Below, one piece after another: positions 7,969 to 19,865 of a stretch of DNA of 29,561 nt. The DNA is from Elysia marginata. Taxonomy: Eukaryota > Mollusca > Gastropoda > Plakobranchidae. The DNA lies in the NCBI GenBank assembly GCA_019649035.1, contig BMAT01011040.1, forward strand, positions 50,936 through 80,496, read 5' to 3'. The notes under the pieces were generated by a model. That model was given only the letters and a program-made list of their open reading frames with translations. It was not told the DNA's origin and made no database searches. Made by a program: the position numbers and the translations under genes. How positions within the stretch are numbered: the first letter of the stretch is position 1; each line of letters begins with the position of its first letter.

Positions 7969-10900
7969 AGGAAAAAATTTTGCATTTAATATAGCCTACT
8001 TAACAAAAGAATAATCATGAAAAATCTAGTACCTATAACTATAATGAAAAGATTTTGATTAAAATGTGTTACCTTTTCCTACTCTTAATAAAAAAATTAT
8101 TATGTTCTCTCTTATTTTGGGCGAAAAAATAAAAAAACCAAATTGATTTTACTTTTTCATCAAGACTATCAGTTTGCATGCTTGGTATTATGTGAAATGG
8201 TAGAAAGATCATAAAATGATGAAATGACAATTTCATTAGACGAATTTGTAAAGTAGGACGCCTGTGTAAAAGAGATAAAAACAGTCAACTTGTCCAACCA
8301 AGAAGCAACAAATTATCTTTATACTGAGACAAAACATGACTAGCCGTCAAGATCAGCTGAAAAAGGAAACGAGGTGAGGCGCTTCTTGTGTCTCCAGGCT
8401 TGTTTATTTTTCCTCCCCACAGCTTCCTTTGTAATTGACATGAACAGGTAAACATAGTTATTACTTTGTCTTGAGCCTCCACCTGCCTCCATCTGATTAG
8501 CAAGTCATTTGGACTGTAGCTGGTACAGGTTTGATATAATACCTAGTCTAGAGAAGAGTTTCAGGAAAAAAACAGGACTATTACATTACTGTAAAGTCGT
8601 CTTACTTGCGTGCAACTTCGAAAACCAACGTGTTAAACTGTAATAGCTCTTGTATTGAGATTGTGATTATCATTTGGTTATGAAACAATATTGGTTCTGA
8701 CTTAAATCTACCTATTGATTGGAAATTGTTTATCATATGTGTTCTAACAGCTATATTTCTTAAGGTGCGTAATAAAAAAGAAATGCGCAAACTGCGAGAA
8801 GGAATGCCGAAGAGATTGTGTTTCCCAAGTTGTGACTTCGATTTAGGTCAGAACCATGACAAGAAAATCTTACACAGCTAGATAACTATTCATTAAATCA
8901 GAGTCGCTTACGGCCGACAGGCAAGATATTAAATCAACAACTTGCGCATTTTTTCAATAATTCACTAAAATTAAACAACGGCCTTTCGATTTTACTGAGA
9001 CAGTATTATTGGTAAAATTTCAAACGCATTACAATAAATTATATCTTTGATTAATAAGATAAACAAACCGCTCATACAAGGAATGTCTGTCAAGAGAAGA
9101 TTGACTTATTATTTATTTCACAGGGTGGCCTAAGATCGGAACTGTTTATGTAAATATTTTTTTAAAATATGGGCCCTGCTGCTATGTTTTATCTGTGTGA
9201 GTTTACTCGAATGTAGAACCTGTGTGATTTTGTCTTAGATATTTCAAAATATCATAATATTGACAAGCGATATTAATTATAGTAGGTATTAAATTTATAT
9301 CAAGAATATTTTTGTTTGTTTGATTCATACTGTATTCATCACGCAATGACGGCAATGAAAGATTGTTTTGCTGATTTTATATTATTTTTAATTTACACAT
9401 GAGGTTAACATGCACACCTGCTCAAATTCCTTAACATGAAATAAAATTATGTATTTATGGGATTTTGGCTTTACTTTTTTACTGAATGATCAGAGAAGCA
9501 TGTTGAACTTATGACATGTACTTTTCTATAAATGTTTATTGTGATATTGTTTCGTATATTAAATAAACCATTTTCGTTATCATAGTTTCTGCTTTGGCAT
9601 TTTTAGAAAAGTAATTGTAAAAGAACGTTTTTTGAGAAATCCTAAACCAACTTTAAATTTCCAAAAAACTTTTATCATTTTAAACAAGTGAAAGCTTAAT
9701 AAAAAAATAACTTATTTTTCAAATCTAGAAATAATCGCACTACAAACTTTCTATTCAAATGTACCTGTTAAACCATCAAGCGTATAACTGCACAAAGAAA
9801 TCAACATTTTTCAATTAAAATATGAGCATAATGCAACTGAAAAAAAAACTATGTTATGTGTAGAGACTAGTAATCGCAAGTGTAACGTTAATCATCATAG
9901 TCTATAGGCGTCAAGAACCGCAATTGGTATGACTTTGTGAGTGTGTTATTGTAATACTACACGAGACAGGCGTACTTGAAGCGGTGATAAACGAGAGTTT
10001 AAGAATATTCGTTTGCATTTTTACTAAATAGCAGGATAAAAATTCATTTGTTTAAGGTTTTTCAGCTTTTTTCAAAGAGGAGTATAAAATAGAGCTGTGA
10101 AAATTATTCTGAAACAAGCATAATCATAATATAAGAAATAAAAAACAAGTACAACAATTACTATAATTAGTTGAAAATTATCAAAAGTATTATACTGTAC
10201 TCCTGTTCAGGCATTGATCTTAACTTTAGCTTCGAAATTTCAAAATTGATGTACTGCATGAAAATCCAACCCAATTGAAGATACACCAGTAAAAAATGAT
10301 GTAACTATGCTTTTAAACCCGTTCTATGCCTGTCAACTACACATCGTTGATATAGCTTTCCTTGCCCATTCAAATATGACGATACAAGCTGTTTCGTTTG
10401 TCTGGGCAGAGGTTCCAACATTTGCAGCCTTACGAGGCTTACACCGGTTTTAGTTGATTTTGGCAACCTCGTCGGCATAGGAAGGGCGTTAAGAAAGGCA
10501 AGACACAGTGAGAAGAATCAAACAGGTGTGTTATAAAGTGCTATTTGTGAAATAACTGCAATATCCCAATTGGAAAATCAGTATTGCTTATATCAAAATA
10601 TTTACATGGGCCATTTGAAGCAATGCTCTGTCTAGCATGTCCAAACAATTGCGTCGTTATGAGAACGTATATATGTATTCCATTATGTATTCTTTTCGTT
10701 CGTCAATAGAAGCTTCCATCCAGTTTCTTATCCAAATCATATGTATCTTGCTACCGTAAAATATATAGCACTGAGATTATCCTTCAAAACTAATGCCCCA
10801 TTTTTATATTTAGTTTTTGAAATTTGCAATACAAGTAAGCAAAAACTAAGGTAAAATGTCAATGTAACTTTAGGTTTTAAGTTCAGTTTCATACAATCCC

Positions 10901-11206
10901 TAAAATTTCAACTCCTAATTGTAAATGCAATGTCGAGTAATATAATATTTTCCTCATTCTCTACTCAATAAGGTTGTGATTCAACCCCGTCACCCTCAAC
11001 AATTTTAATAACATTATGTTTAAAAATTGTCGAAACTTTTGATTCTTTAATAACCAACGTAACGCCGAAGGAAACAAGTTCACTAAGCTAGTCAAGAACA
11101 AGAAAATAGAAACAAGAATAACAGTTAAATAAAATATTCTGACCTGTTGAAGGAATGTTAAAGGATTTGACACTTACATGTAATGGATTATTTTCCTCTT
11201 TTCCAG

Positions 11207-11296
11207 TTGGTGTTAGAGCAGGTAGATCTAGAGATGATTAAACCTCACACGTTGAAGATCAAAATTGTTAACGCTGTAAAGGAAATGAATAGCTCT
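11207..11296 (+). other. hypothetical exon, faint SAM-like helix
   Basis: A strong splice acceptor (tttcctcttttccag, ending 11206) is followed by 30 open codons to a possible donor (gtgaga at 11297), phase 0. The frame stays open to TAA at 11321-11323. The peptide includes EQVDLEMIKPHTLKIKIVNA, whose hydrophobic/basic spacing recalls the C-terminal helix of sterile alpha motif domains (DLxxLGI..GHRxKIxxAI). The usual Gly-His pair is only partly present. No neighbouring exon with the rest of such a domain is identified, so this could be chance. Confidence 0.2.
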
Positions 11297-12339
11297 GTGA
11301 GAGGTAGTCTTACATTAACATAATAATATTTCGCAGGTAGAGCCAGCAAATTAATGTAAATTTTACCCTGCTGTTTTTATAAAGATTGAAAGATTTTAAA
11401 GGTATGACATTAGCAGTGGATAGACGTAGGCTTTCTAGTGGAAATGCACGAAATGTCTGTCTTTGGTATGATTCGAACTTTAGACTTATAGATGCTTCGG
11501 CACCCACCGCATTACCACTTAGAGACACAGAGCTTATATCATGTCGCCACTATTTATTCTGTTTTTATAAAGCTAGCCTATATGGGAAACAATTCTAGAG
11601 ATTTCACGATTTTGTCTTGCCGTCGTTACATGGACATCTACTTCTTTGCTTGTATCACTGCCTATTGTTTGGGCACACTGATATTTATCATGCTTTGAAA
11701 AACTGAAACTGTCAAATGACTTTTAACAATCTCGTATTAAAACATGCGTACATTTTCCAAATAGTCAATCTAAAGCTGAATTAAGTTCGATAGACATATT
11801 ATTACAGTTGATATTACAAGTCAGAGATCCTATGCAAAATTTATTGAATCAGTGTTATGATTTCAACGGGGCCAATATATGATGAGCCTCTAAGCAGTAT
11901 AGCTGAAGCACAATATAGACAAGATATTACCATTTCCTTAAGTTCTAGTTTCTTTATTTTCTTTAATTGCTACATTAACACTATAGATTTTAAAACTCGT
12001 GCAAACTTTACCTTCATTGCTTTCAAAATGGGATAGAGAAAGTCAAGCTACCTAACATTGAGATGCAGCTATAATGGTCTACCAACTATTGTTATTTTTG
12101 TAGTGTTGCATCTGGATAAAGAAACGTTTGTCTGTTTAAGCGATATACTGTCAATGTAAATTAACTGGTTTTACTTTAAAGACCCCCACTAGACGTAAAA
12201 AAGAGCTAGCTGTTTACAATCTAGCACAATAAATTTAAAAATTAAGTAGTAAAAACATCTGACTTTTCAAAACCCACGCAAACAAAATTGGCAAGTCGAT
12301 GGAGGTAAAGTTTCTATTTTTAACGTGCTTCCATTCAAT

Positions 12340-12540
12340 TATCGCCTACAAGACTTTGAGCTTAACCCTGTGCTGACCTCCAAAACAAATCTTTCCTCAC
12401 GCATGATGAGACAACCGATTCGATATTGGGTGCGTTCGATTGCCAGCCCCCGCTCGTAATGTAACGTAGCCGCTGGCTGGCGATATGAGAAGTCAAATCC
12501 GACAACTTGATGGACGTTTAGATTAGATAGCTCCACAGAA
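12340..12540. other. relatively GC-rich patch with hairpin
   Basis: This 200-bp segment stands out from AT-rich surroundings. It holds an imperfect inverted repeat, attgccagcc (12439-12448) with ggctggcgat (12475-12484), 9 of 10 pairing, and is open on the minus strand for 65 codons without a recognisable domain. It may be an old transposon end, but I cannot identify it. Confidence 0.3.
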
Positions 12541-13465
12541 AAGAGATCCTAGAACTTCTACCCTTTTTTAAAATTCCTCTATATCAGCCCATCAGATCAA
12601 AAAAGATGTAGCAAGACCATGTTTGTTTTCGATTATGCGTTTGTCTGTCGTCCGTTTCAAACTGCCTGACTGTTCGTTTTATCAAGGGTGATAAAAGGCA
12701 ACGTATTGCTATGCTAATGTTTCATTATTTTCCGAAACTTTGTCTACACATTAGGCAGGCTTAGAAGTAACTCGTCTTCGCTGGGAGTTTGCTTCCCATG
12801 CAAGTATTTTTTAACATACTTGCAAACAACGGAAACTCAAGTTGTTAAAATACTCAGGTGAAACGTCTGACGCAAGTCCGCAACAATGTTGTAAAATAGG
12901 ATGGAGTTGCACCGGTTATTTGTGGAAAACAATGTTTAACTCGCTATCCGGTGTTGCCTCTTTTTTGTGTGGAGGAAAATCAGATTGCCTTGCCTGACGC
13001 ACATCAAGATCAGCCAACATTAAGCTTCAAACTGCTCAATTTTTCCTTGGTTTTGTTTTTTCCGATGTTTTCGTCTCGTTTCTTTTCTCGCACTAAAAAC
13101 TGCTCTTTTCAACAGCTTGTAAAATCTTCTAGGGCCAGAGAAAGCAAGCTTTCAAGGGTTGGGAAAAGATAGGCTTAAGAGCGTTATTGATTTAACACAC
13201 ACATCCAGCAAAATATGCTCAAGTGTTCATCGCGTTAAAAATTATATCCTCACTATTTTTCCAGACTTTCAGTGTGTAACTTTTGAAAACTTAAAAAATA
13301 TTGAGGCCGATCCATGTTAGCATAATCTGGATTCTTGATTAGAAAGTTTCATAGCCGTCAAAAATATTCCAAACGTCTTTAAAAATTGATGCTAATAAAA
13401 TAATTCATAAGACGCAAAGGAGGAAAATGGGTTTAGGTAAAGGATAGGGAGAACAAGAACGGCAA

Positions 13466-13468
<3 letters not shown>

Positions 13469-13509
<41 letters not shown>
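13469..13509. repeat. (GA)20 microsatellite
   Basis: An uninterrupted ga dinucleotide run of about 41 bases, the purest SSR of this type in the window. Confidence 0.95.
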
Positions 13510-13511
<2 letters not shown>

Positions 13512-14457
13512 GCGACATCACACAGACGCAATGTTCCAAAAGACAGACGGTAGGATGATAAAGCTAATTTTAAGCAGCGAAAGAATGGAGGAAAAAAGTT
13601 GCATATTTTAATTTTACAAACAAACGGGTGGACAAAACTCCAGGAAGTGCCCGCATATCATCGCTCAGCAACGTAAATTATCATATTGTTTTTTGATAAG
13701 TTGAATGATTAGATATTATTCATAGAACTATAGAGTAATTAAGATGAAATACGACCATGAAATGTCTTTCAAATAAGTCTCGTATAGGCCTTTACATGCC
13801 TGGAATATAAAACCATCATACGAATATGCAACTATTGCATGTAATCAGAACATGCCATTGAACAATACTGCTGTCATCTTTTAAAGAAAGAACAAAGTGA
13901 ATAGTAAAAATAAAGGAGCTATGCATATACATGGTGTTTCAGACGATCTGATTTTGCTTATAATTTTGAAAGACTTATTAGACCTTTTTTAAAGTACACG
14001 ATTAGCATGAAATCAAATTTCACCAACTTATATGCGATTCTTTCCAACTTCGTCTGGCACCTTTAACTAAAAAACGAACTCATGTCCTGTAAGACGATGT
14101 GGTTAGATAATGAGACGTTGCTCCCGTTCAAAGACTAACAAACTCTCTATATTAAGTTCTCACGTGTGAAGAGAAACATATCGCGAGTCTTTGAGACTCG
14201 TTAAAAACTGTTCAACGCGCTATAGCTACGAGCTGGGAGGTTGAGTGTTTATAATGCAAAAATAAACAGACTATATCCCTTGCCAAGTTTGAATAGCGAC
14301 ATACTAACTATCGCCCAGACTCATTTTAAAAAATCCTTGCTATGGAGTATAAAGCTTTTTATCCTCTACTGTACAGACTCTGCTGTACCCACAATTAGGT
14401 TTTTCCCCAGGAAACAGGCGCTATGAACGGTAAAGAAATATGTGATCACAGTTTATA
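13510..14457. other. AT-rich noncoding stretch
   Basis: Nothing recognisable is seen; the small open frame at 14241-14426 has no known motif. Confidence 0.5.
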
Positions 14458-14489
14458 CCCCCCCCCCAAAAAAAAAAAAAAAAAAAAAA
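14458..14489. repeat. C10-A22 homopolymer junction
   Basis: Ten Cs (14458-14467) are followed by twenty-two As (14468-14489). An A run of this length can be the tail of a retroposed sequence, but no SINE or LINE body is recognisable upstream, and the C run argues for simple homopolymer expansion. Confidence 0.9.
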
Positions 14490-16640
14490 TCAACTCAGAA
14501 ACAAAGTAGAAGTTCTTTATATAGAAGCTGTTCTTTTCTTAACAGGTGAGAACAATTTGTTCCGAGTTTTTAAACCTGTCATCTTTTGTTCCAACAATGC
14601 TTGACACACCACTTTGTTATTTTCTCTGCGCTTGAACAGGCAGGTAAGCGAGTTCGACTGAACGCAGAGAACTCGAGAAAAAAAAAGGAAGACAAAGAAC
14701 AAAAAACAGACCACATGACCATATAAACTGCAGCAAAGAATGAACGAAAACTCTAAAAAGTGTGATGTATGTTTTTTTTTCTTAAAAAAATATGTAGTTG
14801 TAGATTTCAAAACAATCCCACCTGACACAACAACGACTTGTTCAACAGGCATGGCAGGCTTGAGCTAAGTTTTGCTAAAACCTGTATAGAAAATCAACAA
14901 AAATCCATTTTGTTTAGCTCAGATGAACATCGATTTAGGCTTTAATTCCACGGAAACTTTTTCTTTTAAAATCGATTTGCTTCTGGATAATGTGGGTAAA
15001 TTGCCTTCTCCCACCCTGTGCCAATGTCAAGGTTTCTGATTATAGCCTCCTCTTTTTATCTCAACCACGACTATACACGTCATACTAAGGTGTCAAAAAA
15101 TGCTGAACAAAGATCTGGAACAGCCTGCTGTACCTTAAAATCTACAATGAAAAAATGTCCGAGGGCTTGGTATATTTCAGCATATTTTTAGAGAATAATG
15201 CTAAGCTTCTCGGTGGACGGCATACCAGAGCTCATACCCCCACCCTCCCGGCCTGGTTTCTTTGAGTTTCTTCTCGCAGTTTCCCCCTTGCTGTGTTTGG
15301 TATAAAGTGACCAAAGAATACAACTTTTGTAATTGATCTTCATTAAACAAATGGAATAAACATCGCGGATCGATCTAGTTTACTCGGTCAGAAACGAACG
15401 GCACGATTAATATTCTTTATAGCTAATTTTTGATTGTAATTTAATAATTCAAGGGCGCCGGAATATTAGATGATGGTTGAGGGTATTTCAACGAGAAAAT
15501 AAATTGAGAGTAATTTGCCTTTGCTTAAATAATTCTGAGAAGTTGTTATGCTGTTTAACCCAGCCATAGCAGTTTTCCTTTCTGTGGGTTCAGTATAGTA
15601 TTTTGCTTCAGCCTAAGGACTTTTCTGCGTCTCAGCTATTTCTGAAAGCAATAATTGATTTTGAATTTTATTAACATATTCATGAAACGTTGTTTGTGAA
15701 CTGGAACCAGAAGAATAAACCATAAAATTAAAATTTCCTTTCGTTGCAGAACAAGCCGTATAGTTTTCAGTTTTTTGTCTCCTCATTTTCTGCTCAGCAA
15801 GAAAGACTTTTAAACAGACAGGCAGAGCCTAAACGCTGCGCTTTGGTTTTGAAAAGTGTTCGGCTAAGCCCTCACAAACGAACGGTACTTGCAAGCCAAA
15901 TCAGATTTTCGCATCGGCAGACCAGTATATAAATTAGTCTAGCTTTTCGTTTGGATATATTCCTTTGAAATGAAGTTCGTTTTCGAAAACCATATTCTTT
16001 TTTTTTCATTATTCAAAAGCTACAAAAATATTTAGTACATACGGCAAAACTGTTCACTACAAAGCTTACTGATTCTGTAACGAATTTTATGGAATTACGG
16101 AGGATTTGTCGGTTACCATAAACAACCTGTCAGAACAAGTGTGACACGTTTAAAACCAATTCTGTGAATTACTCGCCATATTATTACAAGGATGGAAAAT
16201 CGATATGTGAGCAAAACTTAAAAGCGTATGAAAGCGGAACAGCGTGAACTAGGTCAGGGCACTCATTACCTGCTCACTTAACTCGCATTACCGATCTTTA
16301 ATGGATTTTCGGACCTGTTGAGAAAATACATCGCTTTTCACGCTACTTGCGGGTATTAATTAGTTTTTGTAAACCGAAACTTTTATTAATAATTGGTATT
16401 GGGTTTACATGTCACGGTATGCGGGAAAAGGATAAAGTTTTTTTTTACTATTCAAAGTTTTCTGCTTGTGTTCCTATACACTTGATCAGTTACAACCTAT
16501 TTATATAAGCTATCGTCGTCAATATCTTCTACTGCATCTACGATTCCTACTTATAATGTTTCGAGACAAACCGCGACAAACGCGATTTTAGCTTTGTTGA
16601 ATGACAGAAGTGATTGTTTTCATGTTTTGAAAGTTGTTTG
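14490..16640. other. AT-rich noncoding stretch
   Basis: No gene is recognised. The minus-strand open frame at 14517-14852 is T/A-run driven and has no domain I know. A plus-strand frame of 61 codons follows an acceptor-like sequence (tttcctttcgttgcag, ending 15749) and stops at 15932; it is basic and serine-rich without a recognised motif. Confidence 0.5.
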
Positions 16641-16649
16641 TATACCAGC

Positions 16650-16923
16650 ATGGACAGAGATGTGAGTATTTAATAAAGTCCTTAGGAAAAAAAGAAAATG
16701 AAAAAAGTGCAAATTTGTGCCCAATATTGAAATGAATGTGTCTTATTTTGTCCTAAAACCTTTCTTTTCAATAAGGACTAGGAGCTCTGGGTATTTCCTT
16801 TTCTCCAAAGCTCTTTGTAATTTAATTTGCACATGTTAACTTTTGTGCACTTTTCAGAAGCAAATCCTCGATCTCAAGAAGAGACTAACGAAGAGTGATA
16901 TATTTAAAATGAGAAGCGAGTAA
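16650..16923 (+). other. hypothetical two-exon small frame
   Basis: An ATG at 16650 gives MDRD followed at once by a consensus donor (gtgagt, 16662). An acceptor (gtgcacttttcag, ending 16857) then opens a 21-codon frame with KQILDLKKRLTKSDIFK and a stop at 16921-16923. The phases agree across the 196-bp putative intron. The peptide is helical and charged with leucines in heptad-like spacing. It is very short and unrecognised, and no polyadenylation signal is evident, so it may be coincidence. Confidence 0.15.
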
Positions 16924-18380
16924 ATTACACGTATATAAAAGCATTGCGGCATCGTAGAGAATCGCATTTAGTTAGTTTTACAGAGACACTCTAAACAAAA
17001 GTCTGCTCATAATTGTGTTTACACGCAGGTCTACAAAAGCTTTGCATTCAGTGTTTTGACTTGACACTAGAAAAAAAAAAACAACAAACGATACCACGTC
17101 GCCATTGCACAAAGAAAGCTTTAAAATGTGTGTCAAGAATCACATGAATCAAATTTAAAAAGATCGTCAGACAAAGATGGATTAGCATAAAGAAAACGAA
17201 CATAAAATAAGCGCCCAGTAGGCACGTAATTTTTCTGCTCTTATCGATATTGCTTGCGCTGAATGCAAAGAATTAGCAAAGTGGAGAAATCGAATATACA
17301 TAAATACACAAATCATGCTAAATCCTCCGGCCCCGCATAGCCCCAGCCTGACGTCAAGAACATATCACGTTCTGCAAAAATACGCATTCAGCTCAGTTGA
17401 CAAAGGATCGCTAATTTGGCATGCAAATGAAAACAAACGATCTGAGAGGGGAGTGTATGTGTGAACAACGAGCAAATGAAGACATGAATTCACCTGCAAA
17501 ATCTTTGTTCAGCTGTAATTTTCTTTACAAAGCATTATGCGCTAAGATTGCCATTAGATTGGCCATGATTTGGAGATGCTGCTTCCTAATATTTAAAAAT
17601 AATCTACATAGGCACTTCAATAGTGACTCAAGACCTTCTGTTAAACCGCCTATGTCTCACAATTGTCAGAACTGATCTAAAACTTACGCAGTTAATATAA
17701 CACTTTGTTCCATAAAACTAAGATTCAATAATTAAAAACCAAAATGGGAATGTCGAACTATTACTGATAGAAATCACAGCCATAAAACATGTAAAAATCC
17801 CCGTCAACTGAAAATATACTTTCAGTATTTTGAAAGCATCAAGTACAAATATGGAAACTAGCATAATTTCAAATTAAGATTCTTTTATATAATGCTCTTT
17901 CTTATTATTAGCAGTTTGTAACGCAAACCTGGACCAATAGATTTGAATAGTTTTGTATAATTATGCAAACATTGGTAAACAAAAGTACGTTAAAACAAAG
18001 GAACAAACAATAAACTCGTTTGTTTCTATTTTCTCTCCATATGTGATACCCGTATTTTTAGCATACAATGCAACGACCAAAGAACCTAATTACATGTAGG
18101 TCTATGGTGGTTGCCTGTGTTAATTACTTTACCCATTGGCGTTCTTCCGCCTTATTGCAGTGAACATAAACTTTTGTTTAAAAAAGTTCCATATGCGTTA
18201 TTCCGCATTCCACATTTCGTTTGAATTGTTTACATTTTTTGCAGTTATTAAAACATTTAACTAACACCCTCGGCATATTTATAAACTCTTTATCACTATA
18301 CCTTTCATATCAGTCTAAACATAAAATTTGAGAACAAGAGATTCCGAAATATTAAAATTTAGATTTAATGTAAAAGAGCA
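16924..18380. other. AT-rich noncoding stretch
   Basis: No gene recognised. A perfect tgacgtca (17349-17356, CRE-type site) and an atgcaaat octamer (17421-17428) lie 65 bp apart, but without a gene nearby they carry little weight. Confidence 0.5.
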
Positions 18381-18629
18381 GCTCAAAAAATAAGATATTA
18401 TCTTGCCTCAAATAATGAGATGTTATCTTGTCTCAAATATTAAGATATTATCTTGCCTTAAATAATAAGATATTATCTTGCCTCAAATCATAAAATATTA
18501 TCTTGCCTCAAATAATAATATATCATATTGCCTCAAATATTAAGATATTATCTTGCCTCAAATAATAACATATTATCTTGCCTCAAATAATGAGATATTA
18601 TCTTGCCTCAAATATTAAGATATTATCTT
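18381..18629. repeat. 25-bp minisatellite, left block (about 10 units)
   Basis: Ten head-to-tail 25-bp units share the core aagatattatctt, a perfect 13-bp palindrome around a central T, joined by a gcctcaaat linker. Units differ at a few positions, mainly ataag, atgag or ttaag before the core. The last complete unit ends at tattatctt, where a SINE interrupts the array. Confidence 0.95.
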
Positions 18630-18908
18630 TATTTTTTTATTTTTTTTATACACTATATTAATCCATTTCGGGAAATTTGTCTTTGTTACTCAGCGTAACT
18701 GTGTCGCCACAGAGCAGCGCCACTAATGCCCCAGCAGACCAGTAAATTTTAAGCCTGTAGCTGGGTACCCATTTTACAGGTGGGTGGACTAGGGAAAGTT
18801 AGGGTAAATTGCTTTCCCAAGGCAATTGCAACATGGCATTGTCAGGAATCGAACCCGCGACCTCCAGATCTCGAGTCCGACGCGCTAACCACTCCGCCAC
18901 GCTGCCCC
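18630..18908 (-). mobile_element. tRNA-derived SINE
   Basis: Read on the minus strand, the element starts at about 18908 with ggggcagcg, then a perfect pol III A box (tggcggagtgg, 18899-18889) and a perfect B box (ggttcgattcc, 18855-18845). Between them an anticodon-like loop ctcgaga resembles tRNA-Ser(CGA), without the long variable arm of a true serine tRNA. Partial acceptor pairing (ggca with tgcc) remains. A non-tRNA body of about 170 bp includes aaatgggtaccc. It ends in an A-rich tail (plus-strand T run at 18630-18648). SINEs are copied by LINE machinery; this one sits inside the 25-bp minisatellite with only 2-3 bp (tt or ctt) shared at the two junctions. Confidence 0.88.
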
Positions 18909-19322
18909 TTGCCTCAAATAATAAGATATTATCTTCCCTCAAATAATAAGATATTATATTTCCTCAAATATTAAGATATTATCTTGCCTCAAAATCTTGC
19001 CTCAAATAATGAGATATTATCTTACCTCAAATATTAAGATATTATCTTGCCTCAAAAAATAAGATATTATCTTGCCTCAAATAATGAGATATTATCTTCC
19101 CTCAAATAATGAGATATCATATTCCCTCAAATAATGAGCTATTATCTTGCCTCAAATATTAAGATATTATCTTGCTTCAAATAATAAAATATTATCTTCC
19201 CTCAAATAATGAGATATTATCTTGCCTCAAATATTAAGATATTATCTTGCCTCTAATAATAAGATGTTATCTTGCCTCAAATATTAAGATATTATCTTGC
19301 TTCAAATGATAAAATATTATTT
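18909..19322. repeat. 25-bp minisatellite, right block (about 17 units)
   Basis: The array resumes directly after the SINE at ttgcctcaaat with the same unit and core. Around 18990-19003 one unit is cut to 13 bp. Units with ttaag often follow units with atgag, suggesting a loose higher-order order. The final unit decays into ttatttaaactcaag near 19315-19330. Confidence 0.95.
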
Positions 19323-19860
19323 AAACTCAAGATTAACCAAAATAATTCTGGGCGACTACGCCATAATCGGGAAGGGGAATTGTTGTGCCGTATTGATTTC
19401 TATGCCTAAGCATTCTCCATTGTAATGGCGGCGTCAGTAACCTCCTCATCGGCACCACTGTTTCAACAAATGAAACGTTCGTTGTTCTCTCCACGACTCT
19501 TCCGGTGTTTACGTCTGGCAAGATGACTTCCGCCTACTTCCGTTAATCTTTCCCGCCAGTATTAACACAACAAACAAGGTGGCATCTAATCTACGGGAAA
19601 AAGTATTGTCAGCAGGTTTACTGAAGGGTCCTGATCATGTTTGTCACTGTTTAAAAATTCTAGTATAGGCAAACATACAAAAAAAAAAAAACAACAACCA
19701 ACCTTCCAAATGAGCTTTTGTTAACAAAACTGTAAACATTCTACTTTTTAGATATTCTTCTTGTTCAAACTATGAAAACCCAGTTATAATTATTCATTTG
19801 ATAGGTTCTAGTTGTCTTTTTGTATCTTTTTTCGTTTCTTCTTCCCCTTCTTTCCTTGTT
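19323..19860. other. noncoding stretch between repeats
   Basis: No gene recognised. The minus-strand frame at 19333-19521 (62 codons) lies in slightly more GC-rich DNA (19345-19560) but shows no domain. An A12 run at 19679-19690 followed by caacaacaacc is the only simple repeat. Confidence 0.45.
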
Positions 19861-19865
19861 CTACT

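Larger units (their letters stand above)
7969..13468. other. long AT-rich stretch, mostly unique
   Basis: I find no intact gene, tRNA, rRNA or mobile element in these 5.5 kb. Short open frames (8285-8503, 8602-8790, 10961-11173, 11310-11698, 12951-13172) lack recognisable domains and often overlap on opposite strands. Points worth noting are an exon-like frame at 11207-11296 and a relatively GC-rich patch with a hairpin at 12340-12540, both described separately. Confidence 0.5.

Noticed and set aside
14517-14852. 111-codon minus-strand open frame
   Set aside because: It is driven by poly-A/T runs, has no known domain, and looks like biased noncoding sequence.
17349-17428. CRE palindrome and octamer motif as a promoter
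   Set aside because: Short motifs of this kind occur by chance in 29 kb and no transcription unit is seen beside them.
18840-18908. Functional tRNA-Ser gene
   Set aside because: A and B boxes are intact but the T stem and acceptor pair poorly, the serine variable arm is missing, and the unit continues into a SINE body with an A-rich tail.
18780-18974. 64-codon plus-strand frame
   Set aside because: It crosses the antisense of the SINE and re-enters the minisatellite; similar frames arise from any copy of this SINE.
18381-19322. Possible CRISPR array
   Set aside because: The repeats are contiguous with no unique spacers, and the genome is animal-like.
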